DNA of 64,000 nt. Origin: Roseiflexus castenholzii DSM 13941 (GTDB lineage: Bacteria; Chloroflexota; Chloroflexia; Chloroflexales; Roseiflexaceae). Of this stretch, positions 37,149-47,000 are shown one piece after another. The translations under genes and the position numbers were made by a program. The stretch lies in NCBI RefSeq assembly GCF_000017805.1, contig NC_009767.1, forward strand, positions 1,922,001 through 1,986,000, written 5' to 3'. Position 1 is the first letter of the stretch. Each line of letters opens with the position of its first letter. The notes beneath the pieces are model-generated. The model saw nothing but the letters and a program-made list of their open reading frames with translations. It was not told the origin of the DNA and did not search any database.

Positions 37149-38393
37149 ATGTCAGCGACAGTCATTCGGGAAGACGGCGCATACCATAGTTTCTGTGGGT
37201 TGACGTGCGTGGGCTGGCTGTACCAGAAGATTAAGGATAGCTTCTTTCTGGTGCTCGGCACGCACACCTGCGCTCATCTGCTCCAGAACGTGCTCGGCGT
37301 CATGGTGTTCGCCCGTCCGCGCTTTGGCGTGGCGCTGATCGAGGAGGCGGATCTGTCGAAGCAGCAGCCGGAGTTGAACGCCATTATCGATGAGATCGTC
37401 GCCGATCACCATCCGTCGGTCATTTTCCTGCTCTCTTCCTGCACGCCGGAGGTGATGAAAGTTGAGTTCGACGGTCTGGCGCGCGCGGTCAGTCGCCCCA
37501 ATCTGCCGGTGCTCTTCGTGCCTGCCAGCGGTCTCGATTATACCTTCAGCCAGGCGGAGGACTCGGTGTTGCAGGCGTTGCTCCCATTTTGTCCGGTCGC
37601 GCCTGCCGATGACCGGCGGGTGGTGTTCCTTGGCTCGGTCAACGACGCAATTGCCGATGATTTCCACACGGAAGCCGCGCGCCTCGGCATTCCGGTCGCC
37701 GGGTTTCTGCCCGAAAGCCATTTCCGCGACTTGCCGCCGATTGGTCCGGGCACGGTGGTCGCGCCGCTGCAACCATACCTGGCGAAGGTTGCCGGTCGTC
37801 TGGCGCGTGAACGCGGCGCGACGGTGATGACCTCGCTCTTCCCGTTCGGTCCCGACGGAACGCGCGCATTCTGGGAGGATCTCGCCGCTGCGATGGGCAA
37901 AGCGGTTGATCTGAGCGAGCGCGAGCGGCAAGCGTGGGAGCGCCTCGAGCCGCACCTCGAGATACTGCGCGGCAAGAAGGTGTTCTTCACAGCGGATAAC
38001 CTGATGGAATTGCCGCTGGCGCGGTTTCTCAGGAACGCGGGATGCATCATTCTCGAATGTAGCAGCCCGTACATCAATCGTAAGTTCCATGCGCGTGAAC
38101 TGGCGGCGCTCGACGGGGTGCGCGTCGTCGAGCAACCCAACTTCGACCGGCAGTTGCGCGACATCCGAGCGTTGCGTCCCGATCTGGTGATCAGCACCCT
38201 GGCGACAACCAACCCGCTCGTGGGGCATGGCGTGGTGGCGAAGTGGAGCACCGAGTTCAGTTTTATGCCGATCCAGGGCTGGAGCGGCGCTGCAACGCTC
38301 GCCGGCATGTTCACCCGACCGCTCAAACGCCATGCGCAACTCGACCCGCTTATGGACGATCCGCTGTGGGTGGCGGGGTTGATGCCGGGGTAA
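37149..38393 (+). CDS. bchN: Light-independent protochlorophyllide reductase subunit N
   Basis: With BchB it forms the catalytic NB component of the dark protochlorophyllide reductase, which reduces ring D. 414 residues. Cys16, Cys41 and Cys98 occur with spacings close to those of the three Cys ligands of the NB 4Fe-4S cluster in the purple-bacterial enzyme, and ECSSPYINRKF is the conserved core. ATG 37149 has AAGG upstream; the longer frame to 37023 would translate a GGTTCTC repeat. It is separated from bchB by 614 bp of repeats. Confidence 0.95.
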   Translation: MSATVIREDGAYHSFCGLTCVGWLYQKIKDSFFLVLGTHTCAHLLQNVLGVMVFARPRFGVALIEEADLSKQQPELNAIIDEIVADHHPSVIFLLSSCTPEVMKVEFDGLARAVSRPNLPVLFVPASGLDYTFSQAEDSVLQALLPFCPVAPADDRRVVFLGSVNDAIADDFHTEAARLGIPVAGFLPESHFRDLPPIGPGTVVAPLQPYLAKVAGRLARERGATVMTSLFPFGPDGTRAFWEDLAAAMGKAVDLSERERQAWERLEPHLEILRGKKVFFTADNLMELPLARFLRNAGCIILECSSPYINRKFHARELAALDGVRVVEQPNFDRQLRDIRALRPDLVISTLATTNPLVGHGVVAKWSTEFSFMPIQGWSGAATLAGMFTRPLKRHAQLDPLMDDPLWVAGLMPG

Positions 38394-39007
38394 ACGTGGG
38401 AAGGACGCCTCGACCTTTGAGGTCTGCGCCAGGGGGTATATCTCTCCTTTGGGGGTAAATGGCGCTCTACGTGGGAAGGACGCCTCGACCTTTGAGGTCT
38501 GCGCCAGGGGTGAGGCGCCGCCGGGAACGTCAGTGGTGGAACGGTTCGCGCCCACGCCGGAGACGCCGCCCGACCTCAAAGGTCTGAGGGGAAGGACGTG
38601 CCAACCCTTGAGGTCTTTGCCGGAGATGCGTCGCTGCCAGCGAACCTCACCGGCGGCGTGGTTGTCTTGGGGGTGCGGTGGCAGGCGAGAGGCGAGAGGC
38701 GAGAGGCGAGAGGCGAGAAGCGAGAGGCGAGAGGCGAGAAGCGAGAGGCGAGAGGCGAGAGGCGAGAGGCGAGAGGCGAGAGGCGAGAGGCGAGAGGCGA
38801 GAGGCGAGAGGCGAGAGGCGAGAGGCGAGAGGCGAGAGGCGAGAGGCGAGAGGTTGGCGCGTTGAACGTTGCAGACGGTAATGTGGGAAGGTTAGCAAGT
38901 CAAGAAGGGGAAGGTGTGAGTGGGAAGTCCAGGTGGTTCTCGGTTCTTGGTTCTCGTAACCTCTAACTCCTAACTCCTAATCCCTAACTCCTGATCAGGA
39001 AACCACT
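38394..39007. repeat. Repeat-filled gap between bchN and bchB
   Basis: No gene. In order: copies of the GACCTTTGAGGTC inverted repeat (about 38411, 38486 and, reversed, 38571), a GGCGAGA 7-mer tract (38684-38853) and a GGTTCTC plus CTAACTCCTAA simple repeat (38933-38995). In other phototrophs these two genes are usually close together. Confidence 0.85.
38684..38853 (+). repeat. 7-bp microsatellite GGCGAGA, about 24 copies
   Basis: An almost pure tract of GGCGAGA with a few AGCGAGA variants. The 7-bp period gives open frames in several phases that translate to Arg/Glu repeats; these are not genes. Confidence 0.9.
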
Positions 39008-40699
39008 ATGCGACTGGCTCTCTGGATGTATCAGGGCACTGCCCATCACGGTGTCGGACGGATCGCCAACAGTATGCGCGGGGTGCATGCGGTCTTTCAT
39101 GCGCCGCAGGGCGACGACTACGTCAATCCGATCTTCACGATGCTGGAGCGCACCCCCGACTTTCCGCGCATGACGACCAGCATCGTCAGCGGGCGCGACC
39201 TGGCGCAGGGAACCGTGCGATTGCCCGAAACGCTCCGGCAGGTCGATGCGCAGGTGCAACCGGATCTGATTATCGTCTGCGCCAGTTGCTCGACCATCCT
39301 CTTGCAGGAGGACCTGGAGCGGATGGCGCATAGCGCCGGAACGCGCGCCGAGACGCTGGTGTACGATGCCAATCCCTATCGTATGCAGGAAGTTCGCTCC
39401 GCCGACGGGTTGTTCACTCTTCTGACACAACGCTTTGCCCGTTCTCAACCGCCGACGGCAGTCCCAAGCGTCAATATTCTCGGTCCGGCATCGCTCGGCT
39501 TCCACAATCGCAGCGATCTGATCTGCCTGCGGCGGATGCTGGCGACCCTCGGCGTGCAGGTGAATGTCGTCGCGCCCCTTGGCGCATCGATCCGCGACCT
39601 GGAGCGCCTTCCGGCAGCCTGGGCAACGATCGCGCCCTACCGCGAACTGGGACAAAACGCCGCGCGCTGGCTCGACGAGCAGTTTGGCGTTCCGGCGCTC
39701 ACCGATTCGCCTATCGGCGTGCAACCGACCCTGCGCTGGCTACGGCGTCTGGTCGAGACCCTCAACGATGCCGGTGAGCGGTTGCAGCGCCTGACAAACC
39801 CGTTGCGCCTGCCGCCGTTGACTGCCTTCTCGCTCGATGGCATGAGTGCGCCGAGTTCGGTCCCCTGGTTTGCGCGCACTGCCGATATGGAAAGTTACAG
39901 CATGAAGCGCGCCTTCGTCTTTGGCGATGCCACTCATACCGTCGGTATGGTGAAGTTCCTGCGCGATGAACTGGGCATGCAGATCGTTGGGGCGGGGACC
40001 TATCTGGAGCACGAAGCGGACTGGGTGCGTGGGGAACTTCAGGACTACCTGCCCGCCGACGAGACCGGATCGATAGACACTTCGTTTCTGGTGACCGAGG
40101 TGTTTCAGGATGTCGCGCGGCGTATCGCCGATCTCACGCCCGAACTGGTCTGTGGCACCCAGATGGAACGCCACGCCTGCCGCAAACTCGACCTTCCGTG
40201 CATGGTCATTGCCCCGCCGACGCATATCGAAAATCATCTTCTGAGTTACCGACCGGTGCTTGGCTTTGATGGCGCCGATGTGCTGGCGGATACTGTCTAC
40301 ACCACGGCGACACTGGGCATGGAGAAACATCTGATCGACATGTTTGGTGATGCCGGGCTGGAGTACGAGGAACCGAGAACTGAGCGCCGAGAAGCGGAAT
40401 TCGGGAACCAGAAGGTGGAAACTGGTGAACCAGGAACCGGAGCGCCGGTGATTGCCCACGCGGATTCGAACGGTGGCGTTGCCGGTTCGTCGAGCACTCT
40501 CGCTGCTCAGACGGTCACAGCATCACCCCGGCTCGTCACGCCGGTCTGGGCGCCGGAGGCGCAGGCGATGCTCAAGAAGGTGCCGTTTTTCGTGCGAGGA
40601 CGGGTGCAGAAGAATGTCGAACGGTACGCAGCGCAACACGGGTATGCAACGATAACCGCCGAGATACTGGTGGAAGCGAAAGAGGCGCTTGGCGGTTGA
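39008..40699 (+). CDS. bchB: Light-independent protochlorophyllide reductase subunit B
   Basis: Partner of BchN. The 563 residues start MRLALWMYQGTAHHG, and Asp36 (QGDDY) is the unusual aspartate ligand of the NB cluster. The nitrogenase-like body runs to about residue 450 and the small C-terminal domain covers about 505-563. Between them about 50 residues (from about 453, EEPRTERREAEFGNQ) are low-complexity. Their DNA (about 40366-40440) resembles the intergenic GAGAACC repeat, which makes the protein longer than most. bchL follows 20 bp later. Confidence 0.95.
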   Translation: MRLALWMYQGTAHHGVGRIANSMRGVHAVFHAPQGDDYVNPIFTMLERTPDFPRMTTSIVSGRDLAQGTVRLPETLRQVDAQVQPDLIIVCASCSTILLQEDLERMAHSAGTRAETLVYDANPYRMQEVRSADGLFTLLTQRFARSQPPTAVPSVNILGPASLGFHNRSDLICLRRMLATLGVQVNVVAPLGASIRDLERLPAAWATIAPYRELGQNAARWLDEQFGVPALTDSPIGVQPTLRWLRRLVETLNDAGERLQRLTNPLRLPPLTAFSLDGMSAPSSVPWFARTADMESYSMKRAFVFGDATHTVGMVKFLRDELGMQIVGAGTYLEHEADWVRGELQDYLPADETGSIDTSFLVTEVFQDVARRIADLTPELVCGTQMERHACRKLDLPCMVIAPPTHIENHLLSYRPVLGFDGADVLADTVYTTATLGMEKHLIDMFGDAGLEYEEPRTERREAEFGNQKVETGEPGTGAPVIAHADSNGGVAGSSSTLAAQTVTASPRLVTPVWAPEAQAMLKKVPFFVRGRVQKNVERYAAQHGYATITAEILVEAKEALGG

Positions 40700-40719
40700 A
40701 ACGATGGCGGAGGAAGCGT

Positions 40720-41541
40720 ATGAGTCTCACACTTGCCATCTACGGCAAAGGCGGCATCGGCAAGAGCACCACAAGTTCGAATCTTTCGGCGGCGCTGGCG
40801 CTGAAGGGGGCGAAAGTTTTGCAGATCGGCTGTGATCCGAAGCACGACAGTACTTTTGCGCTCACCGGTATGCTCCAGCCAACCGTCATTGATGTGCTGA
40901 CCGAGGTTGACTTCCATCACGAAGAGGTCTCGGTCGAGGATGTGGTGCATACCGGATTCGCCGGCGTGGACACGCTCGAGTCGGGTGGTCCACCGGCTGG
41001 CAGCGGCTGCGGCGGCTATGTCGTCGGAGAAACGGTCAAACTGCTGCACGAGTTCGGTCTGTACGACAAATACGACGTGATCGTTTTCGATGTGCTGGGC
41101 GATGTGGTGTGCGGCGGATTTTCGGCGCCGCTGAACTATGCCGATTACGGCGTTATTATCGCCTGCAACGACTTCGATAGCATCTTCGCCGCCAACCGTC
41201 TGTGCCTGGCAATCAAGCAGAAGAGCGCCCGCTACCGCGTCGAACTGGCGGGCATCATCGCCAATCGGGTGGATTATGAATTAGGCGGTGGCACGACGCT
41301 CCTGGAACAGTTTGCCGAAACCGTCGGTACTCAGATTATTGGGCGAGTGCCATACCACGATCTTATCCGCCGCTCGCGGTTGATGGGCAAAACTCTCTTC
41401 GAGATGGAAGGTCCCGGCAAAGAGGAATGCACCACGCCGTTTCTGGAAATGGCAGAGTATTTGCTGAACCGTCCACGCTCGACGGTGCCGAAGCCAATGG
41501 GTGACCGTGAGATCTTCAATGTGATCGGCGGATGGCGATGA
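40720..41541 (+). CDS. bchL: Light-independent protochlorophyllide reductase ATP-binding protein L
   Basis: The nitrogenase Fe-protein-like electron donor to BchNB. 273 residues with P-loop GKGGIGKST (9-17) and the two cysteines that bridge the dimer's 4Fe-4S cluster (Cys97 in GSGCGG, Cys131 in DVVCGG). ATG 40720 has GGAGGAAG upstream. The gene end overlaps bchM by 10 bp. Confidence 0.97.
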   Translation: MSLTLAIYGKGGIGKSTTSSNLSAALALKGAKVLQIGCDPKHDSTFALTGMLQPTVIDVLTEVDFHHEEVSVEDVVHTGFAGVDTLESGGPPAGSGCGGYVVGETVKLLHEFGLYDKYDVIVFDVLGDVVCGGFSAPLNYADYGVIIACNDFDSIFAANRLCLAIKQKSARYRVELAGIIANRVDYELGGGTTLLEQFAETVGTQIIGRVPYHDLIRRSRLMGKTLFEMEGPGKEECTTPFLEMAEYLLNRPRSTVPKPMGDREIFNVIGGWR

Positions 41542-42245
41542 TTGATATTACTCGACATAAAAATACCTTGCGCGACTATTTTGACCGTGACGGCTTCCGG
41601 CGCTGGAGTGCGATCTATGGCGATGCGGAGGTGTCGCGCATCCGGCGCACGATCCGTGTCGGGCATGCCCGCATGCTGGCGCGTGCCGAGACCTGGTTGC
41701 TGGAATGGATCGGCGCAACAGGGCGCGCGCCGTCGAGTCTGAGCGCGCTCGACGCCGGGTGCGGCACGGGTCTCTTCAGCATTATGCTGGCGCAGCACGG
41801 CATCAACGTCACTGCGGTCGATATTGCGCCACAGATGGTTGCCGCAGCCGCCGAACGGGCGCAGACGGCAGGGGTGGCGCAGCGGATCACGTTCACAGCC
41901 GGCGATATCGAGGATGTTGCCGGCGTTTTTGACGTGGTGGCGTGCTTCGATGTGCTGATCCACTATCCCCAACCGGCGTTTGATCAGTTGCTCAGACATC
42001 TGGCGCAGCGTGCCCGCGGCATGTTGCTTTTTACCTATGCGCCGTATGAACCGTTCCTCGCGGCAATGCACTGGATCGGCGGCTTCTTCCCGCGCGCCCA
42101 TCGGCGAACCGAGATTCAGATGATCCGCGAGAACGATGTGCGTCGCCTGGTTGCCGGTCACGGATTGCGCGTCGGTCGAATCGAACCGATCCGCAGCGGT
42201 TTCTACCATGTGAATCTCGTTGAGGCGCGTGGTGTGAGGGGTTGA
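41532..42245 (+). CDS. bchM: Mg-protoporphyrin IX O-methyltransferase
   Basis: Methylates the C13 propionate of Mg-protoporphyrin IX, giving the substrate of AcsF. 237 residues with LDAGCGTGLFSIML (SAM motif I), VTAVDIAPQMV and the typical BchM stretch YFDRDGFRRWSAIYGD. The start is ATG 41532 or 41538. It overlaps bchL and is the last gene of the first run; 228 bp follow without a gene. Confidence 0.93.
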   Translation: MAMIDITRHKNTLRDYFDRDGFRRWSAIYGDAEVSRIRRTIRVGHARMLARAETWLLEWIGATGRAPSSLSALDAGCGTGLFSIMLAQHGINVTAVDIAPQMVAAAAERAQTAGVAQRITFTAGDIEDVAGVFDVVACFDVLIHYPQPAFDQLLRHLAQRARGMLLFTYAPYEPFLAAMHWIGGFFPRAHRRTEIQMIRENDVRRLVAGHGLRVGRIEPIRSGFYHVNLVEARGVRG

Positions 42246-42406
42246 CAGAGGGGCGCGTCGCCGGCGCGTCCACTCCTGACATGCGCGAGATAAGCGGCAA
42301 GAGGAACGGGTAAGGTCCAATCACGTCTCTGCCGGAAATTGGAGGTTACGCGGGAATGGTGATGATTGAACGGTCGTCTTTCCCGAAGTGTCTCGACCGC
42401 AACGGT

Positions 42407-42461
42407 CTTGTCGGACAAGATAATTATTCGTTGTGCCTGTAGTAACGAATATGAACTACAG
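42407..42461. promoter_or_regulatory. Palindrome cluster before the acsF run
   Basis: Three overlapping inverted repeats lie just ahead of the 109-residue gene: CTTGTC-G-GACAAG (42407-42419), ATTCGTT...AACGAAT (42426-42432/42444-42450) and TGTAGT...ACTACA (42438-42443/42455-42460). The TGAACTACAG at 42452-42461 also occurs at 34604-34613 in the other photosynthesis leader. No convincing -35/-10 pair is visible here. Confidence 0.45.
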
Positions 42462-42473
42462 AAAAGAGGTCAT

Positions 42474-42803
42474 ATGAAGCGACTACTCCTTGCTTTGCCT
42501 GCGCTCATTGCCGGAGGACTGTGGCTCTGGTACCGCCGTGAGAAGGTTATGGAAGGCGAGGGAGTGGTGTACCTCCAGAGCGAGCACGAACACTTCCACC
42601 TGCACGTTGATCTTCCTCCCGGCATGGAAATCGAGCCGGGCGACACGCTCGAAATTCTGACCGTGCCGCAGACGCATGGGCAGACGAATGGCGAAATGAC
42701 CTATTCGAGCCGGATTCGCCTGACAAAAGCGAGCAGCCTGCGCCGCGAACTCGTGAAGCGCAGCAGCCTGGTCGAGATCAACGAACTGGTCGAGCATCCG
42801 TAG
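42474..42803 (+). CDS. Small membrane-anchored protein upstream of acsF
   Basis: A 109-residue protein I do not recognise. Residues 2-20 form a membrane anchor with a basic flank. A His-rich strand (SEHEHFHLHV, 37-45) and a beta-type segment with PPGMEIEPGDTLEIL follow, and the C-terminal 30 residues look helical. ATG 42474 has AGAGG upstream. It is the first gene of the run leading to acsF and bchH, 49 bp from acsF, so a role beside the cyclase or in metal or pigment handling is a reasonable guess only. Confidence 0.7.
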   Translation: MKRLLLALPALIAGGLWLWYRREKVMEGEGVVYLQSEHEHFHLHVDLPPGMEIEPGDTLEILTVPQTHGQTNGEMTYSSRIRLTKASSLRRELVKRSSLVEINELVEHP

Positions 42804-42852
42804 TTGCGACATCTGTGGTCCGGCGCAATGCAGATGAAAGGGGGCTACACCA

Positions 42853-43968
42853 ATGATCAACATGCCCGGCGAGTACAGTCCGACGACACGCCATGCGCTG
42901 CGCGAGGCGATCCTCAACCCGCGCTTCTACACAACCGATTTCCGCGCAATTGATCGTCTGAATGTGGCGCACATGCGTGATGAGTTCGATTGGATTCGCA
43001 ACGAATTCGAGTTCGATTACAACAAGAAGCATTTTGTGCGCAACGAGGAGTTTCTGGCAAACTTCGACGATATGCCAGCCCGCGATCTGTTCATCGAGTT
43101 CCTCGAGCGTAGTTGCACCGCCGAATTCAGCGGGTGTCTGCTCTATGCCGAGATGGTGAAACACCTGCACGATCCGACGCTCAGGGCGATCTTTCGCTGT
43201 ATGAGCCGTGATGAAGGGCGTCATGCCGGTTTTCTCAACAAAACCATGGCGGATCTGGGCGTCGAGATGAATCTTCAGGTGCTTCACACGCGCAAGAAGT
43301 ACACGTATTTTCAGCCGAAATTCATTTTCTATAGCGTCTATCTCTCCGAGAAGATCGGCTATGCCCGGTATATCACAATTTATCGCCATTTGCAGCACCA
43401 TCCGCAGGGCATGATCCATCCGATCTTCAAATGGTTCGAGAAGTGGTGCAACGATGAATATCGGCATGGCGAGTTCTTCTCGCTCTTGATGCGCAGTCAG
43501 CCTGATCTGTTGCGCGGCGGCAACCTGCGCTGGATCCGATTCTTCCTGCTGGCGGTGTACGCCACGATGTACCTGAATGACGCGCGCCGCGCCGGGTTCT
43601 ACGAGGCGCTTGGACTGAACTGGCGCGACTACGATCAGCGCGTGATCCGGCTGACGAACCATATCGCCACGCAAGTGTTCCCGGTGACTCTGCCGGTGGA
43701 CGATCCGCGCTTCTTCCGCCATCTCGACGCCTGTGTGCGCTACGATGCTCAGATCCGTGCGCTCGAAGGACGAAACGATCCGATCGCGCAGGTGCAACGG
43801 GCGCGTCTGGGCGCCGGGATTGCTGCGCGCCTCCTGGCGACCTATCGCCTGCCGCCGGCGCCGACCACCGATGCCAATCGTTGGAAGGGTCTCGAAGGCT
43901 TCCCGAACTATCCCGGTCCGGGCTGGAAACAGGACGCATCACTCAACGAACGGGTCATATCAGCATAA
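42853..43968 (+). CDS. acsF: Mg-protoporphyrin IX monomethyl ester oxidative cyclase (aerobic)
   Basis: Membrane-associated di-iron enzyme that uses O2 to close ring E of bacteriochlorophyll. 371 residues with the iron-ligand helices FIEFLERSCTAEFSG, SRDEGRHAGFLNK and CNDEYRHGEFFSLLM. Length fits the AcsF/CHL27 family. No anaerobic bchE lies in the window. bchH follows after 82 bp. Confidence 0.95.
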   Translation: MINMPGEYSPTTRHALREAILNPRFYTTDFRAIDRLNVAHMRDEFDWIRNEFEFDYNKKHFVRNEEFLANFDDMPARDLFIEFLERSCTAEFSGCLLYAEMVKHLHDPTLRAIFRCMSRDEGRHAGFLNKTMADLGVEMNLQVLHTRKKYTYFQPKFIFYSVYLSEKIGYARYITIYRHLQHHPQGMIHPIFKWFEKWCNDEYRHGEFFSLLMRSQPDLLRGGNLRWIRFFLLAVYATMYLNDARRAGFYEALGLNWRDYDQRVIRLTNHIATQVFPVTLPVDDPRFFRHLDACVRYDAQIRALEGRNDPIAQVQRARLGAGIAARLLATYRLPPAPTTDANRWKGLEGFPNYPGPGWKQDASLNERVISA

Positions 43969-44050
43969 ATCGCCAGGGTTCAGGGGCGGATTGGGCGTCG
44001 CTCATCGTATCACCTCTCACCCCGAACCTCTCACCCATAAGGACTCTGCC

Positions 44051-47000
44051 ATGCGCTTCGTCTTTCTGACTATGGACGGTAACCATTTTGCGGCGCTACG
44101 CGAGGGCGCCGGGTTGCTGCACCGCGACGAGGGGATTGCACTGAGTCTAGCGTGCTACGACACAAATGCGCTTCGAACTGCCGCCGATTGGCAACGCCTG
44201 ACTGATGATGTGGCGGCGAGCGATTTTGTGTTTGGCTCCATGCTCTTCGGTGAAGACTTTGTCCGTCCGCTGGAGCCGATTCTGGCGCAGGCGACGGCGC
44301 CGGTCTGCATCATTACGAGCAATCCGGCGCTGATCCGCACGACACGCCTTGGGCGCTTCGATCTGCGGAAGAAGGTGGAGGAACAGGAAGCGTCGCTCCT
44401 GAGTCGCTGGATGCACAAGTTCCGCCCCAAAAACGGGCGTGGCGAAGGGCAACGGCAACTGGCGCTCATGCGTAATCTGGGGCGCGTTTTGCAACACATT
44501 CCCGGCAAGGCGCGCGATCTGGCAACCTATGTCGCTGTCCATCAGTACTGGATGCACAGTTCACCGGAGAATCTGCGGCGCATGCTGGTGATGCTGATCG
44601 AACGGTACGTTCCCGGTTATCAGGGTCGCCTGAAGGTACTGCCGCCAATCGAGTATCCTGATGTGGCGCTATTGCATCCCGATGCGCCAGAACCGTTCGC
44701 CGACGAACGCGAGTACGAGAAGTGGCTGGCGCAGCGCGCGAAACGCCGCAAGAACGAACCACGCCAGGGCGCTGTCGGACTGCTGACGTTGCGCACAGTG
44801 GCGTTGAGCGGCAACATGGCGCACCTCCACGCCCTCTATCGCGCGCTGGAGCAGCGTGGTCTCGACGTGCGCATGGCATACGCTGCCGGTCTCGATTTTC
44901 GCCCTGCAATCGAGCGTTTCTTCCTGGAACGCGAGTCGCGTATGCACTGGTTCGGCAGCGGCAATGCCGGACCGCATCCCCGACGGGCAAGGATTGATGC
45001 GCTGGTCAATGGCGTGGGTTTTGCGCTCGTCGGCGGCATGGCGGCGAGCCAGCCCGATGAGGCGGTCGCCGCGCTGCGCGACCTCGATACCCGCTACCTG
45101 GGGTTCATTCCGCTTTCGTTTCAGCGTGTCGAGGAGTGGCGCCGCGATGACAGCGGGTTGACTCCCATTCAGGTGGCGATGAATGTGGCGCTGCCCGAAC
45201 TCGATGGCGCGATTGATCCGCTCGTGTTTGGCGGACCGACGGTTGACAGTGATCGCTTCGTGCCGCTTCCCGAACAGATCGAACTGGCAGCCGAACGCAT
45301 CGCGCGGCACGTGGCGCTGCGGCGTACCCCGCCTCGCACCAGGAAACTGGCGATTGTGCTGTTCAACTTCCCGCCAACCCTTGGCAATGCCGGCACTGCC
45401 GCCTACCTCGATGTCTTTGCCTCGGTGCATCGCCTGCTCTGCGCCCTGTGCGACGCCGGGTACACGGTCGAGGTCCCGGCGTCGCCGGAAGAACTGCGCC
45501 ACCTGGTGGTGCAGCACAATGCCGATCTCTTCGGCACGCCCGGCAGCGTTGCTGCACGTCTGAGCATCAACGATTACCGGCGTCTCTTCCCTGCGTACAC
45601 TGCCATTGAGCCATTCTGGGGCGCCGCTCCGGGCGAGTTGCTGACCGATGGACGCGACTTTTTCATCTGTGGTCACGTGTTCGGCAATGTATTCGTCGGA
45701 TTGCAACCCTCCTTCGGGTACGAGCGCGACCCGATGCGCTTGCTGATGGCGAAGGATGCCGCGCCGCACCACGGCTTTGCAGCGTTCTATACCTGGGTGG
45801 CGCACGTGTTCGGCGCGCATGCGGTGCTGCACTTCGGCACCCACGGCGCGCTGGAGTTTATGCCAGGGAAACAGTCCGGACTCAGCGCACAGTGCTGGCC
45901 CGCGCGATTGCTCGGTCCGTTGCCGAATATCTACTACTACAGCGTCAACAATCCGAGCGAGGGAACGATCGCCAAACGGCGCAGCGCGGCGACGCTGGTG
46001 AGTTACATGGTTCCGCCGCTGCAACAGGCAGGGTTGTACAAAGGGCTGCGCCGCCTGAAGGATTCCCTCGACGCCTACCGCGCGCGTCCGCAGTCGGGTA
46101 TGCTGGACGATATTCGGGCGCAGGCGGAACAGTTGGGTATTGGCAGTGAGTTGGTTGACATAAAAAATGACGAGGCGTATGTCGCGGCGCTGGCGCACGA
46201 ACTGTTGCAGATCGAACAGCGCATGATCCCGGTCGGGTTGCACGTGCTCGATAAAGAACCCAATCCCGCCGAATTGACCGACGTGCTGGCGCTGGTTGCG
46301 GCATTCGCCTGTCCGTCAGGCGTCGAGCAGCCGCTGACCCATCTGGTTGCCGCAGCAATGGGATACGATTACGGTCGGCTTCAGGCGGCGTTGGGTCACG
46401 ACCCGCAGGCACAGGAGGTCTTTCAGCAGATCGATGCGCTGGTGCGCGACGCCATGCGCGCGCTGGTGGACGAGTACCGCAATCGTGCGTTTTCTTCGCC
46501 TGTGCCCGGAGTGACGTTTGAGCAGACGCTATTGCAGCGCGCATCGGTTTCGGTCGGCGTCTTGCGCCGGTTCCGCATCTACCTGGAAGAACTGCTCGAC
46601 CGCATGATGCACGACCACGAACTGCGCAATCTGCTGCACGCGCTCGATGGCGGCTACATCCCGCCGTCGCCGGGCAACGATGTGGTGCGCAACCCGGCGG
46701 TTGTTCCGACCGGACGCAACATTCATGGTCTCGATCCCTACCGCGTTCCAACCGCCGTTGCGCAGGCGACCGGCGAACGCCTGGTGTCCGATCTTCTGGC
46801 GCGCCTGTGCCGCGAGCAGGGTCGCATGCCGGAGAGTGTCGCCATCGTGCTGTGGGGGACGGATAACCTGAAGAGCGACGGCGAAGGCATTGCGCAGGCG
46901 CTGGCGCTCATGGGCGCGCGTCCGGTCGCTGATGAACTCGGCAACATCAGCGACGTGGCGCTCATTCCGCTGGCGGAACTTGGCAGACCGCGCATCGACG

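Noticed and set aside
38598..38966. Arg/Glu-repeat protein between bchN and bchB
   Set aside because: The frame exists only because a 7-bp microsatellite stays open in several phases on both strands; no start signal or family.
42438..42460. PpsR/CrtJ site in front of the acsF run
   Set aside because: The TGT and ACA halves are 17 bp apart instead of 12, so it does not fit the known site, although it may bind another regulator.
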